A stretch of 64,000 bases of DNA from Aphanomyces cochlioides (GCA_019828595.1 JAHQRK010000001.1:4464001-4528000); one strand, 5' to 3'; counted from the first letter of the stretch, positions 34,901 to 47,162 are shown. Translations and numbers: made by a program. Notes: generated by a model from the letters alone, not told the origin.

Positions 34901-35495
34901 GTACTTTCGGTGATGAATACGATCTTGGAAGACACGAGCGCGGTTATCACGTGTGAGCAAATCAAGGCATTGCACCAGGCCATTCTTTTGAACGAAGGGG
35001 GTGGCGGTACGTCGTGTGCGGTTATTCTCATTAGTTTTTTTTAATTGTAGGAGTTCCAAGGCACGACATGGCTGTCGGCTACGCTTCCGAGCGCATCTAT
35101 CGTGTCTTCATGCCAGCTGTAGAGATTCAAAAATCGCTGGACGAGTACGTCCACACTCTGAATGACCCGTCAGCATTTCCCCATCCACTTGTCCGTGCAT
35201 ACTATGCATTTGCTGCCTTGGTGTTTTACATCCACCCATTTTACGATGGCAATGGGCGGTATAATTGTGTCTTTATTGCCTTTGCTCTGAAAATTTATGT
35301 TGTAGATGTGCTCGGCTCTTGGGAAACATTCTTGCACGTAAGCATGGTTTTCCCAATGGTATTCGACACTTGGACAAAACGATTCAGTTGTCAAGTTTCC
35401 TCGAGACGTCGCTCCACTTGATGGACCTCCATGAAGAAGCCCAGCGAAATCGCCGCAATCGACTCAACTCCAAAAACACATCGACATGGTTCTAG
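31975..35495 (+). CDS. Ankyrin-GAF-Fic domain protein
   Basis: The first ATG of the frame is at 31975. More than ten short exons follow to TAG 35493-35495. Domains in order: ankyrin repeats (about 31990-33000; GRTPLHIAASDGRAEVVQML, GRTALHVAVEKEQLNAVELL and RTLLHVAASEGMLSAVEYL), then a GAF-like domain (about 33370-33690; ARGLMLFDP...LFSVPMMHK..VLAVLSW), a long helical region, and a C-terminal Fic domain (about 34920-35490). The Fic catalytic motif HPFYDGNGRCAR is split by an intron: HPFYDGNG and the first part of the Arg codon end at 35258, and the rest starts at 35306. The catalytic His codon is 35233-35235 and the ATP-binding GNGR residues are intact. By family it should transfer AMP (or another nucleotide moiety) to a protein target. 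GAF may sense a small ligand, and ankyrin repeats may select partners. I could not find the usual inhibitory S/T-xxx-E-G/N motif. Exon joins in the 33.2-34.3 kb region are provisional. Confidence 0.8.
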
Positions 35496-36541
35496 TTACT
35501 ACGATAATGCTCGGGAGTTATCAACAGTTCATGGCATCACAACGTCAACGCCAACAGGAACTCACTTAACTCTTATTGAAGCGTTTGTATGTTACAAGGC
35601 ATACATGGTTTTTCATTTCCCTCTAGGCTATCAGCATCAATTTCTTCTTATTCGATCTTGATATGTTGGCGATTGTCTAGAAATTCTAAAACGTTTTTGC
35701 TCAACGAGAACCAATATTTCTTGCAGTGGAAGTTAGGATGATTCTGTCACCATCATACACATGAAAATTCCTGGGAGAATCTAACGACCCTCGTTGTTCG
35801 AGGATTATTCAGCATGGACATTCTTTGTGGAACTCCAGTGACGATGCAACCAAATTAGATTTCATCGATGCATTTCATCCATCTATTTTCAAATTCGGGC
35901 GTTTTCACGTGCATTTCAAACCCCGCAATGCTGTTTTGTCGATCATCCAGTAAAATTACTATTGTTTGTATCTACGTCGCGGTCTTGGGCACAAAACCAG
36001 TCCTGCAGAATGGTTATAGCTCAACAGTGTTGGAAATTGTTGAAGCGGATCATTGCACCTCGCTGCAGGTGCACACACATAATCAGCCATATGGTACGTT
36101 TTATTAAAGAACGCATTGCGCTTTAATTATCAGGGTGATTTGCCACTTATTGTGGTGGATTGGAAGTACTTCGATCTTTAGATTAGTCCAGGGTATGCAA
36201 CGAGCAGACTGTAGGGTAGATAATGGAGACTGCGTGGTCGATTGATGTCAACTTGCAGGCTTCTCCTAATCATTGTTCACTTCTTGTTTCTCAATGTCTT
36301 GTTAATAGTTCATCAATAAATTATTTATTGAAAATTACACGTTTAAATCATTTTATTTTTAAATTAACGCATTTTTCAATTTTCCATCTGCATCAATCGA
36401 TCATTGTGAAACTGCCGGGGCGAAGGTCTGGAAAAGACGGAATCTGCGTGAGAAACACCTTCATCCGAGAGAAGATCCTGGAATCTTAAGAGCGCTGGAC
36501 GAACTTGGCTATATCACGTTGATTATTTGAGGTCGATTGAT
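35496..36541. other. Intergenic between Fic and anoctamin genes
   Basis: About 1 kb, AT-rich at 36.3-36.4 kb. Nothing recognised beyond the presumed 3' end of the Fic gene and the promoter of the anoctamin gene. Confidence 0.4.
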
Positions 36542-39500
36542 ATGATGCCGACAACTCCGGCCGAAATTTCACAGGCTGAACCAAGTATACAAGTCATGGG
36601 AGCAGAGTCGTCCGAGTCGATTGGAGAAGGAGCATATTCGATCATGATGAGCCCTTCAGCAAGTAATGCGCGTGTCCGACCGCCATCTCGAGGCTTTGCA
36701 TCGGCTCCTTTGCCCCGCGTGACGTCTCGGTCAAGTAAATGGACTTCCAATGACAGGCCAACTCAACGCATTTTGTATAGGAAATACTTCGGATGCGTCA
36801 ACGTTTGTATCAACAAAAGAACGAGCACCAGTCGTAACAGAACTTCAAGACAGCATTATATTTTCGTCAGGTCGCGGGGTGTACAATTCAGACAGGGGAG
36901 ATATGCCAAAGGATAAGCGCAGTAAAGGACACAAAAATCCCGCCTACACGGAATTGCGAGTACCAAGCGTCTCGATTGCAGAGACGCAGCGGTAAGACCG
37001 AGTTTTCGTTGCAAAAGTAATGGTCCTCTGAAGGTACACATTCGCAATTGTGCTTCGAAATACATATCAAGTTAAAGAAATCCTCCGCGAACGATATCCT
37101 GGCAAACCCTTCAAACCAACGAGGCAACGACTCGCAAGTCAAGTTGCCCAAATGCACTTGAAATGCATACGCCGTCTAGTTCAAGCTGGCCTCGGAGTGA
37201 TTTTACTGGACAATGACAACTGCATTCCACATGAGGAACAAAAATGGAATCAAACCAACAATATTTGCGTTTTGATTGATCCATACAAAGTACGCTTGGC
37301 CGATGAAAATAGAGTTTTTACTTGTTTCTTTTGGTCGTAGGATAATGACTTATTGCTCCAAGAATTCAAACGAGAGAAGGACGAGCTTTCCATCAAGAGA
37401 GGACAGGCCAATTCAAGATTGGGTTTGGAAACTATTGAAAGCCTAAAAAATATTTGCTTTTCACCTGCATTGGAATTGCAACTGACGCATAACATCATTC
37501 ACAATGCTTTTCGCGATTACGATAAAGATGAATGGGTAAATATTAATATTGCATGCTGCAGCTAACTTTGCCTAGGTGATGGAACACCAACAGGAGCTGT
37601 CTTGTTGGGATGTGGTTGATGTGTGTTTTCCGTTGCACGACCGATCCTTCAACAATAAATTTTTTGCAGAGTACAGGAAAAAAACATTTGATTTCAGACT
37701 AAGCAAAGCTACCCATGGTAATTCGGAACGCTGGGCAATCGAAGGTACTCGTATATTTTAGACCCTTATCGTAATGATGCGTAGAGTTGCGCTTGCATTT
37801 TGGCGAACGGGTGGCTTTTTTGTTTGCGTTTATGCACATTTACAGCAAAATGCTTGGTCCACTTATGATCATATGTGTTCTTTATTACCTTGGCTTCCGG
37901 TACTTCGAAGATTTCTTTTAAGAACTCACTGTTCTCCAGGTTTGTACCGGGTTATACGTGGAATTATTACTTGCTCGGATTGGCTGCCCTTGGGTTTGGA
38001 GTTGTCAGTCTTTGGGCCCCTGCTATGATGTTAGTATGGGAACGTGAAACTCGTACTTTAACAGAAAAGTGGAATTTGCAAAGCTACAAGGAGACCATAT
38101 TTGAGCGAAACGACGAAAATCCGACGTTTGAATATGTTTGGGTTAAGAATGAAATTACCCATGAAATGGAAAAGCAGCCGAAAAAGTCGAGAAGACGTCT
38201 CATCCGAGTTACAATGCTATTTTTTGTCGCTCTCAGCTCAATCATTCAATGCATTATCTTGATGCCCTTTCTGCAGGTATTTTTCAGTATAAATATGACT
38301 CTTGTTCACCTGCTGCAGTGGTATGTTTGGTCTAAATTGGCTCCAACTTGTGACAGTGCACGCTGTCAAAAAGAAAAATGCTATCATTTCTTGAATTGTT
38401 TTCGATCGAAGGATTCAACCGTAGGAACAGATCGCTGGGTGTATATCTTGCTCCAAGTAAGACGGATCTTTTGACGACGTGTTCACTTGAGTATCAGGGC
38501 GTCCTATTGGGACTCTTGATTGACACTATCTTTTATGAGCTATTCAATTGGTTTTCAGCAAAGTTTGTTCAATGGGAGAACATTCGCAAAAAGTCGGAGT
38601 TTGAAAATCGTACGACAACTTTCGCTCGACTTACCTAAGTCTTGATCGACTAGGATTGATCCACCGGAAATTTGTATTCGTTTGGAGCAATTGGTTCTTT
38701 TGGTTTTTGACCCTAGCATTTTTCTATCTGCCATATGGCAAGAAAGTGAATGAGCTATTCGAAGCTGTAGGATGGGGTTGGGCCATTGTGTATGACTGGG
38801 ATCCTACGATTTTGACCCTCGATACTTTATTTGTCACTCCTCTAGTTGTAACTCAACTACTCAACATGGTTCTCGAGACATGGCTTCCGTATTTGATTCG
38901 GACGATCAAGGGAAAGCCAATGTCCTGCCGTAATTGGACATCAACATGGATTTCGAGCTTGGATGTACGTAAACTTTTTGCGTATGTAGATCATTTCGTC
39001 ATAGTGTGTTATTAAACGCAATGCAAGAAAGCGGAAGCACAGAATGGACACCAACATGGCTGCACATAAGTTAGCTGACGAAGTTTCTCGGACGACTCGA
39101 TTTTTTGTACCCGTCTTGGGATATTCTGATGACTCCAATGAATACACGGCGTACCAGGTAAATCAAACCTGAATATTGTTGAGATTATTCGTTTATTAGA
39201 TATTGGCTGAGTCCAAGTTGCCCATTTTTGACACAAGTTCCGATTATTTAGATGCTTGCATCCAATTTTCGTACATTCTCATGTTTACTGTGGTTTGGCC
39301 CTTGCTTCCATTCCCAGCATTTTGCAACAATGTTCTTGAAGTATGTTGCCCAGGCTTTCAAAAGTCTGAGATTTGCTTAGGTTCGGGGTGATGCTTTTCG
39401 TTTGCTGTTTGGTCATCGGCGACCAATGCCACGTCGCGATGTAGAAAGATATTGCCAGCAATTATTAATATCGAGTCGTAGGTATCAATAGGGGAGTGGG

Positions 39501-40474
39501 CCACAGTACTTCACTATGCCAATGTCATGGCAATTACAATTGTTTCGGCACTCCTTGTCATGTAAGCGACCATTGGCGACTTCGTTGAGTTTCACATTTT
39601 TGCAGGTATCATTTTGGAGCATATGCTAGTTTGCACTCCAGCAATTATTGTGACTTCACTTTTTCGCGTGCATCGATGGTGCCATTTCAAAGCATTGATT
39701 TTAACGAATCGAGGTCACCTGCGGCGTGCGCTGCTATGCGTGAACGAAGCTGGTTCAAGGAGCAAGTGCTCATTTTCATTATATTGGAGCATATTGGATT
39801 TGGCTTGCGGTATATTGTTATGAAGTAATTAATCTGACAAATATGCTAGGTATTTGATGTTGCAAATGGATAAAACGCCTGCCGCGATTTCAAATCCATC
39901 ATACTTGCGCCTTAAGGAAATTCGAGAGCTCACATCACAAAGAACAGCTCATTCGAGCGTGTTTGAGTACATTCGAGAGTTACGCGATGTCTTTGACAAA
40001 TACGATGTCGACAATACGGATCACTTACACGAAGACGAATTGGTTTTGTTCTTAGCTGAATGGACATTCAAAGACCCAGCAGAGCTAAAGAAACGATCCA
40101 GTATTATCTTTCGGTACATGGACAAGAACAAATTGGGCCGCGTTCCATTTTCAACATGCTGCTTAATGCTTCAACATGCTCATCATGACAGACTCTTCTC
40201 GGCACTGTTGGGAATTTACGATCAATTGGATGACCACCGCAATGTACGACAATCCCTAAAATCGACGCAATGCTCATCATCTATTTCATAGGAGCAAGTT
40301 CGCTTGAACAATGACGCGATTCAAATCCGGCGAGTGTTGCGAGCACAATCGTTGGAAGAACATGTAGTCCACATTTGGCGAACCATAAAACTAATGTGTC
40401 CTTATGTGTAGGAGATCTGTGCCGCGACACAAGAGAGCCTCGACTTAACAGAGCCGATATCGCCTTCTATCTAG
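36542..40474 (+). CDS. Anoctamin (TMEM16) family membrane protein with C-terminal EF-hands
   Basis: Many exons from ATG 36542. The N-terminus is disordered and Ser/Pro-rich. A cytoplasmic domain follows, then ELRLHFGERVAFLFAFMHIYS (after an intron ending near 37785), which matches the start of the anoctamin membrane region. Later segments include WNYYLLGLAALGFGVVSLWAP, LLGLLIDTIFYELFNWFSAKFVQWE, VWSNWFFWFLTLAFFYLPYG and the conserved YLDACIQFSYILMFTVVWPLLP. About eight to ten membrane helices are expected. Near the C-terminus (39985-40035) an EF-hand loop D-V-D-N-T-D-H-L-H-E-D-E has good Ca2+ ligands, and a second loop (Y-M-D-K-N-K-L-G) is degenerate. A last short exon ends at 40472-40474. 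Family members are Ca2+-activated phospholipid scramblases or ion channels. Which activity applies here cannot be told from the sequence. Confidence 0.85.
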
Positions 40475-40722
40475 CTATCGTGAACATTTTAGATATTATT
40501 TGCATTATTCGACATTTCAATGATTTTGGATACCAGTCAACATCAAGTTCATTACATCGAGATCCTTATGTGCATTAAGATTAGATCACAGACTACGCGA
40601 CAGATTACCACGTCCGAGACTCTGCAGCCACACAGCCCGTAAATCATTATTAACTAATTTATTTGAAAACCAGGACAAACACAAACAAGATCAAGAATAT
40701 GTCACAACGCTTAGTCTTATTC

Positions 40723-42508
40723 TAGCTCGAGAGTGAAATCGTACGGCGCAAATCCTTTCTTGAATGCTTGTGTCATGCCTTCCTCTTCTTCCTTGGACAC
40801 AACGCAATACTGACACAGCATGTCAAACTTTAGATTTGCGTCGAAGAAGACACCGTACCTTCCAATTGCCTCTTCGTGGAGCATTCAACAAGGTCGCGGC
40901 GACATCTCGGCCAAATTGCATGTAGTGCTTTCCTTTGACGGTGTGCAACAGTCGTCGCTGATTTTCTTTATTTTCCTCGTCGGGGAATTCAACTAGAAGG
41001 TACTCTGCGTCGGTCACGTCTTCATCTGGGCCTAATTCTCTGAAATCTACATTGTGCTTTTTGCCTTCGTCGTAGAAAACGCTCGCCACTGATGGCACTA
41101 GTCAAGATTCAGCATCTTCCATGTGCACAACAAACTTACAAATGGATTCAGGCACAGGTACAATTTGCAAATGACAATGCGCAGCACCAAGTGTCGATAC
41201 ATTTCGATCCATCACGATCATCGCTTTGCCTTGGGTAGCATAAAATCTACGAGACAGAATGGGCATTAATTCGCGAGAGATGGACTTAGCATACTTTTTG
41301 AGAGCCGCTTTGAATTGATTAACTTCTTTCCAAGCTTCGGCACCAATGTTCTGCATCGAAGCTGTGTGTTGGATGGGAATGATGAGAGCATGATCCGGGA
41401 TGATAGCGCCTTTAGGAATAGCTAGATACGCTTCATTGCCAATGCTAAAAAACAAAGTGGGTGGGTTCAGCCATGAAGGACTTCATATACCTGACGATTA
41501 AATGCGTCTCGACCGTCGGCGTAGAGAGACAAAACCAGCATTCTTGCCGATTTGGTAAGAAGGCATGTTGCTGGCTATCATAGAACGAATGTCGGGGCTT
41601 ATTGCCGCTTTGTTGCATCAATTGCTGAGCTTTTTCAGCAGAGAGACCTGCCATGAGCATGAGATGTGAGATATAATCCAAGTAGGTAGGTTATACCAGT
41701 ATGGGGTCGCTTGCGAGCTTGATGCGAAGCTTCTTCGAGCTGTCGTTTTGATGATTCGTATGGATTCTGTGTTGTGCCAGAAGGAATATCCACGGATGCA
41801 GCATCAGGCTTGACAATATCAAGATTGAGAGCATGCATCCATTTCTTGTCTTTATCGGTCGATATACCGACTTGGCCGAGTCCAATGAAGCGTGTCAATC
41901 GTCGATGGTTTCCTTGGTTGGTTACGTAAGGAAGGCGTTGGTAAAATAGACCATGCGTGCCAGCAATATGGTATCGAGGCAACGCAGCTTGGGCTGCTTC
42001 AGCAACAGTCTATCGATGTTGAATCATGGAACCTGAGAGCATCATACCTTCAAGCCCTTGCGCTGGATTGACGACGGTATTTGTTCGGACGCAATCAAGT
42101 GGTCAAATCTACGAGTGTTCAAGTCCAATGCGGTTGGCGCACTTTTGAGTCTTACCCTTGTGGATAATCTTGCGTCACCAAAATATCGATCAATTGCTTG
42201 TCGAGCGTGTTTCGGAACGACTCGACCGCATTTGAATCCGCCAAGAATGCGATGGAGAGTCCACATACGTCTTGAACTGTATTTGTTGAGACCACGTGCA
42301 GATTTGTCGATGTGTGGTTGTCCACCTCATCAGCTAGAACGTAGACTGGCAGTGGCCACGACGAGATTGAGTTGCTCTCGACATCACAGCGCCCTGCGCA
42401 AAGTACAAAGTCAAATGGACCATGGGCAGAGCCATGGAGCTTCTCGATTCGAGCGTGGAGCGTAGCCCATTCGCTACCGACATCGCCACTCAGCAACACT
42501 TTGACCAT
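40723..42508 (-). CDS. CWF19L1: CWF19-like protein 1 (CwfJ family)
   Basis: ATG at 42508, TAG at 40723, about seven exons. The N-terminal part (KVLLSGDVGSEW..., FDFVLCAGR) is the metallophosphatase-like module of this family. The HIT-like CwfJ_C1 domain follows: CWFCL near 41510 provides paired Cys, and AAHCHLQIVPVP near 41165-41200 gives the histidine motif. CwfJ_C2 occupies the C-terminal exons (YLLVEFPDEEN...GRDVAATLL). The family acts in late spliceosome steps and intron lariat turnover (debranching). The gene is convergent with the anoctamin, with about 250 bp between stop codons. Confidence 0.88.
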
Positions 42509-42632
42509 GGTTTTGAATCTTCCAAAATAAATGTCACTTTGAATGATAACTACAATAAGTTGATATATCAATATTTTGATACTATTTAGTCTCAAGATTG
42601 ATATTTCTGAAGCTCATGAACCTTAACTTGGC

Positions 42633-42950
42633 TCACTGCATTGGCGTGGGTTTATCCTTCGCCATTTGATCGTCGATGGCATCGCCAGAAGCTTTACGAC
42701 GTCCAGCTGCCAGCCATTGAGCCTTCTTCGACACCACCAGCAACCCAACGACCGCCATAGCTAGACGCGACCATTTGACCCCATGGGGTCCATGGCCAAA
42801 AGCCATCCAGCGTCCCGTACGAGGAAGGAAACGCAACAGCCACATCTGAGCCGGCGCGGCGAAGATGCGCGTCTTCATGGAGTTCATGCACATCAGCAGC
42901 CACGTAGGCAATACTGAAGACCATGGCCAAAGCAACGCAGCAGACTTCAT
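42633..42950 (-). pseudogene. Broken copy of tandem-repeat secreted protein gene
   Basis: Nucleotide similarity to the intact gene at 54681-55277, in the same orientation, is obvious: the GRWMAFGHGP and KKAQWLAAGRR blocks are conserved and the 3' end (AKDKPTP) is nearly identical. Only one repeat unit remains. The signal-peptide region and the repeat lie in different frames, with shifts just after MKSAA, near the GRWMAF block, and again before KKAQW. It is therefore a decayed single-unit relative. Confidence 0.75.
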
Positions 42951-43199
42951 AGCAAATCACACAATGGAGCTCAGAGTCCAATGAAGCTCACAGTCTACAA
43001 GCAAGAAGGCTAGGAAGACTCTGACGAACAGCATCTTGTATCCTTGTCGTGGTTGATGAGTTCGTCCCCCAACAAGCATTGAACATCAAATCATCCTCCA
43101 TTGAGAGCATGATGCAGCTGAATGTCCTTCATGGCAGGCAGATACACAGGGTCGATGGAAGAGTCAAATCAATACATGATTGATGTCCCGAGCCCTCGT

Positions 43200-44110
43200 G
43201 CAAAATAGTAGTTCAGAGACGAGCTAGTATCGCAGCGTGGCTGTCGTCTTGATGGACTCTCCAGTCAAACTTGGAAGATGTTGTGCCAAGAAGAAGGCCA
43301 AACACGGAACACATATGGCAGACATAGTATCTCACGCCCAGTGCGTAGACGAACAAGACAGAGAGACGCAGCAGACATCACCAAGAAGCAGTACATGTCA
43401 TGGACTCCATCGAGGTCCAAGATGTCATACAACGATGAATTTTAGCCAATTGTTGATCGTTTCTGGTGATAAGCACAGCATCAGCCAATCCATGTAATTT
43501 TTGGGTTATATTTAAACCCAATCCAAGTTGAGACAACTTTTTCTTGATTAATGTATGATACTACGGACATATCGGGTGGAACATTCGGATTTGTCCGTCT
43601 TGACATATACATCACGGCAATATTCACCGTGTTTCATTGGCGGAACCGACAGCTAGCCGTACTTTTTGTTTCGATTCCGCCAATGAAACACGGTGAATAT
43701 TGCCGTGATGTATATGTCAAGACGGACAAATCCGAATGTTCCACCCGATATGTCCGTAGTGATATACATTAATCAAAGTTAAATTTATCCACAGTGATTC
43801 GCTATTATTGCAGCCCAAGTATTATATCCATTGGCTCATTCTCTATTTACCGCAATCAAAAATTGACCATTGGCTCAAATGCAACGTCAAGTCCATCACG
43901 ACACGATGGAGCTTGACACGATGACATCCAAGACTTGCACTGCTTCTAGGTGGCGTTAGCTGCGTCTCTCGACTTGTTCGTCTACGCACTGGGCGTCAGA
44001 TACCTATGTCTGCCATGTGTGTTCCGTGTTTGGCCTTCTTCTTGGCACAACGTCTTCCAAGTTTGACTGGAGAGTCCCTCAAGACGACAGCCTATCTGCG
44101 ATGAGCTGAT
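43200..44110. repeat. Fold-back element, left copy
   Basis: A large imperfect palindrome. Its core, 43544-43776, is almost perfectly self-complementary around a roughly 40-base loop near 43640-43685 (arms start TTGATTAATGTATGATAC and end GATATACATTAATCAA). Outer segments at about 43205-43440 and 43900-44110 are also inverted copies of one another. No coding capacity is seen. A diverged relative lies at 53.06-53.96 kb. It forms the outer edge of the left duplication arm. Confidence 0.75.
43544..43776. repeat. Palindromic core of left fold-back element
   Basis: 233 bp with arms of about 95-100 bases nearly identical as inverted copies, including CGTGTTTCATTGGCGGAA and its complement flanking the loop. 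Such a long hairpin is typical of a fold-back-type MITE. Confidence 0.85.
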
Positions 44111-44373
44111 GGACGTGTGATTTAGATTCATTGCAGCAATCGAGGGCTTGAGTGAAAGAAGAGAGGCGGTCGACCATGATGTGGCGGCATTGAGACGAGA
44201 GCTTGAAGCTATCCAACAGCAAAATGATCGATACGAGCTGGTCTCTGAGCAACTGTTTTGCACGAGGGACCATGACATGAACCATGCAATTGAGTGCAGA
44301 TATGGCGCTTTTCACATTGCCAATACCAGCTGTCTTATGACTATTGCTGCTGCTTCGACTCCAAAAAGCACTG

Positions 44374-45273
44374 GACCTTTTCCACTACCGCGGCGTTCAA
44401 ACGGAATACGCCGCCGACAGCGCGTCGTTGCAGTCGCTAGGAGCGAGCTGTCGTCTCTATTCCTATGGCTTTGCGTCGTGTTCACAAGATGAACTTGCAG
44501 CCACGGGGGATGCAGCATGGCTAGCCGTTGGAAATGCGCTGGCTCGAGTGTGGCAGACTCCACTGTTCGTTACATCGTGTACAACCAACAAAGCTGGCTG
44601 GACAGCTCTGGTATTCCTAGCCAGCACGACTAGTTTCCCATCGTGTCAGCCTCAAGATGCACAATTTATTCACGGCATGGCGCTCTTGGAAACCACCGTG
44701 CGGGACGGCAAGGACTTGTTTCTCCTGTCGGCGTACACCGACGTGCCGTCACTTCCAAGCGTGCTGTCGGTGAATTCAGATGGCTCCTCCACGATGCTCT
44801 TGGCGGATTCGATTGACCGCCTCCTGATATCCCAAGACGGCGCCATGACGAACAAGGATCCCTTGAATGGAACAGCGTGCGTCCAGACCATGCAGCCTCT
44901 TGGCACGCGGTATGATATCCCATCATTCGCATCGGCCGTTGTGCTTGACCCGTCGGAAATCCTTGACGGCGGTCGGTTCTTTGTCGGTCGGCTCTCGAGG
45001 AAAGCCGTGTGTTTTGCATGGACGGTTGGCCACGACGTGCGCAACTGGCAGGAGCTGCTGGCGATCCAGCTTGTGCTTGTGCTCACCAATATGTTTTTGT
45101 TTGGAACGGATTTCTACCTGACGAACCAAGGGCTGCATGGATTCATCGCCAAGACGCCGATCCTCACGTGCGACCTCACAGCCGGCACGGAGCAAAGTTG
45201 TCTTGGTTCTCTCCTTCGTCGGCTTGCGAACAATTCTTGGTCAGAAAGCAGATATCTCAACGATGAAACCTAG
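44374..45273 (+). pseudogene. Truncated membrane-protein gene, left-arm copy
   Basis: The frame is continuous from LFHYRGVQTEYAADSASLQ to a stop at 45271-45273. It encodes an extracellular-type domain (SCTTNKAGWTALVFLAS..., VGHDVRNWQELL) and then the first membrane helices (LLAIQLVLVLTNMFLFG). Compared with the right-arm copy it lacks the N-terminal cytoplasmic part and first membrane helix, because homology stops at 44374 next to fold-back-related sequence. It also lacks the multi-pass C-terminal part, deleted after AGTEQ near 45197 and replaced by a short out-of-family tail. The family is not recognised. This copy has better-preserved codons in the central domain than the right copy. Confidence 0.7.
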
Positions 45274-45446
45274 AAGCACAACAAGTGTCACCGGCGGGCA
45301 CTAACAAGTCATTGAAACACAGAAAGAGCTCAAGGCGCCCTGGTCATTCAGCTGCCTTGGTGCTCAAATTGGACTTGACGCTCGTATCTGCTGCATGAAG
45401 AATCATTTGCATGGCTCGACTTACAGTTTGAGATCTGCTGCTGATG

Positions 45447-45554
45447 GATGACATGAACGAACCGTTCCTCCACGATTTCTATCATGTCGTGGCTGAAGAA
45501 CAAGTGTCGCGTCGACTGTTGGAAACGTTGGTGACGTCTTATAATCCTGTTTGA
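45447..45554 (+). pseudogene. Fragment of bZIP-START 3' coding end (left arm)
   Basis: Encodes MNEPFLHDFYHVV, EEQVSRRLLETL and NPV then stop, closely matching the last about 36 codons of the bZIP-START gene ending at 56992. The similarity continues into the 3' flank. No upstream coding part is present. Confidence 0.75.
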
Positions 45555-46077
45555 GTATGACACTTGGCGGCACCAGATTGGAAAGCGATGCATTCATCTC
45601 ACTGAACGATGGAGCTCGAACGACGCCTAATGAATGTGAAGTATTATGCTCCAAGTTATCGCTGAGACCCACACGAGTCTCCTGTCGTGTTCTTCAGGAT
45701 GTATTGAAGCGCATGACATCTCGAGTTGCGCTGTTGAATGAAGAGGTGATGACTTGGAGAGAGTTTGAACTGCATTTCCATTCTTGGGGAGAGTCAGCAG
45801 CAGGAAGGGGTTGACATCTCGATTGGATTGTGTGTAAGCTCGTGGTCCAGGGGTCATGGCGTAGTCGTTGATGGGAAGGGTTGCGGCACTTTGTGATGTA
45901 TGTATTGTGAGAGGTAAACCTGTGTAAGAGGATATTGTGGAGTATGTATTCCTACGGGTATTAGTTTATACGTCGTCCAAACCATCGAACATTAATGATT
46001 TTGGCGGTCACCCTGTATAAAAGAATATCCATTGAAATATCAATCGATACAGGTATTGAATCTAACGATGAATCGTC

Positions 46078-46203
46078 CGGAAAGCAAGACTACCTCGCTT
46101 TAGTGAATTTGAGTCGTTGTCATTTTCTGTCCAGACCTATATAGTCTCTGGATAGTGACATTGGAACACTAAACCGAGGTAATGCTGTTTTCCGGACAAC
46201 TTC
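46078..46203. mobile_element. Small TIR element (TCCGGAAA ends), left arm
   Basis: About 125 bp bounded by imperfect inverted repeats: CGGAAAGCAAGACTACCTCGCTTTAGTG at one end and CACTAAACCGAGGTAATGCTGTTTTCCG at the other. The inverted-arm counterpart is 50042-50167, and a degenerate relative lies near 61.9-62.04 kb. Non-coding and MITE-like. Confidence 0.55.
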
Positions 46204-46362
46204 ATTGACATCTTCTCAAATTTACCCGCCACATCTCCACGCTTGCAAAATGTCCGCTCGTGATTCTCTGGAATGGTCATGAAGCTTGCAGCCCGTCGAC
46301 TACATCAAGTTCAGACACTCAAGGAGGTGAATCTCGGCTAAATGTAGCGCGCATGATGACAA

Positions 46363-47162
46363 CTATTGAGGGGGATGAACTAATATAAAGGTCCTCAATG
46401 ACATAGTTCAAGCCAGCAAAGTGCACACGGCTTCATGTGTCAAAGTATATTGGACAGCAATTACGACAGCAGACTAGACTTGAGCTCATTACGCCTTGGT
46501 TCACCCAGTATCGTAGCTGGTATCGTGCTGCATCCGAATACGATCCACTATTGGCGAAAAGGTATCGTCGAGTCCATCATGACATCTTGGACAACACACC
46601 ATGCCGTGCATGACTTGGACTACTCCCTGCAGCGTCTCTCAACATGCTAGTCGACGCTCTGGCAGTCAAATATTGTATATGCCAAGCGTGCTAGGAATTG
46701 GCTTCCCACAAAGTCTCCCAGTTCAATCGAGACGACATTAGAGCTGATCAACTACTCTTTGGCACGAGGGCTCGTGACATCAACGCCTTGGCTCTCAACA
46801 CAGCCAAAGGCCAGGTCACCACGTACAATGTTCGTGATGGCACTCCACATGTCACTGTGGACAGGACCCACAGGGCTCATCTCATTGCTGGCATTCCATC
46901 GACACTGGGAATCTGCCTTCCATCAAGGACATTCGACACGTACTGAGCTCACGCTTAGTCTGCAGTCGTAATGAGCTCTCTAATAACCTTCAGCAGACAC
47001 AAGGCAATGTGTCGTTTGCTGATTTCGTCAGGAACTTTGGATTTGTTCATCCCCCTCAAATATGTTGAAGTCGTTGTCGAATCAAAGGCGATTCGTCGTC
47101 TGAATTGGCAAAGATCGCGACCAAGGAGGCTTTGGACAAACTTCTAGATGAGGACAACCAAG
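46363..47162. other. Junction sequence with dispersed repeat fragments
   Basis: Holds pieces similar, in direct orientation, to 53.89-54.01 kb (around 46570-46675) and to 54.63-54.73 kb (around 46440-46530). No coding gene. It separates the left arm from the SK-type channel gene. Confidence 0.5.

Larger units (their letters stand above)
44100..46362 (+). repeat. Left arm of inverted segmental duplication
   Basis: Inverted copy of 49883-53230. Over the inner part, positions x and 96245-x correspond almost base for base: 45627-45857 matches 50388-50618 with identical conceptual peptides. The left arm is shorter because of two internal deletions relative to the right arm, about 550 bp before 44374 and about 700 bp near 45195. 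Confidence 0.9.

Noticed and set aside
42633..42981. Second functional copy of the tandem-repeat secreted protein
   Set aside because: Signal peptide and repeat lie in different frames with several shifts, so it is treated as a pseudogene.
43237..43497. Open frame of 86 codons inside the left fold-back element
   Set aside because: It lies in the outer inverted segment, is not preserved in the right element, and has no coding character; it is a by-product of the repeat.
45627..45857. Identical 76-codon frames at 45627-45857 and 50388-50618
   Set aside because: The identity comes from the inverted duplication itself. The frame is antisense to the bZIP 3' flank copy and has no domain or start context, so it is not called as a gene.
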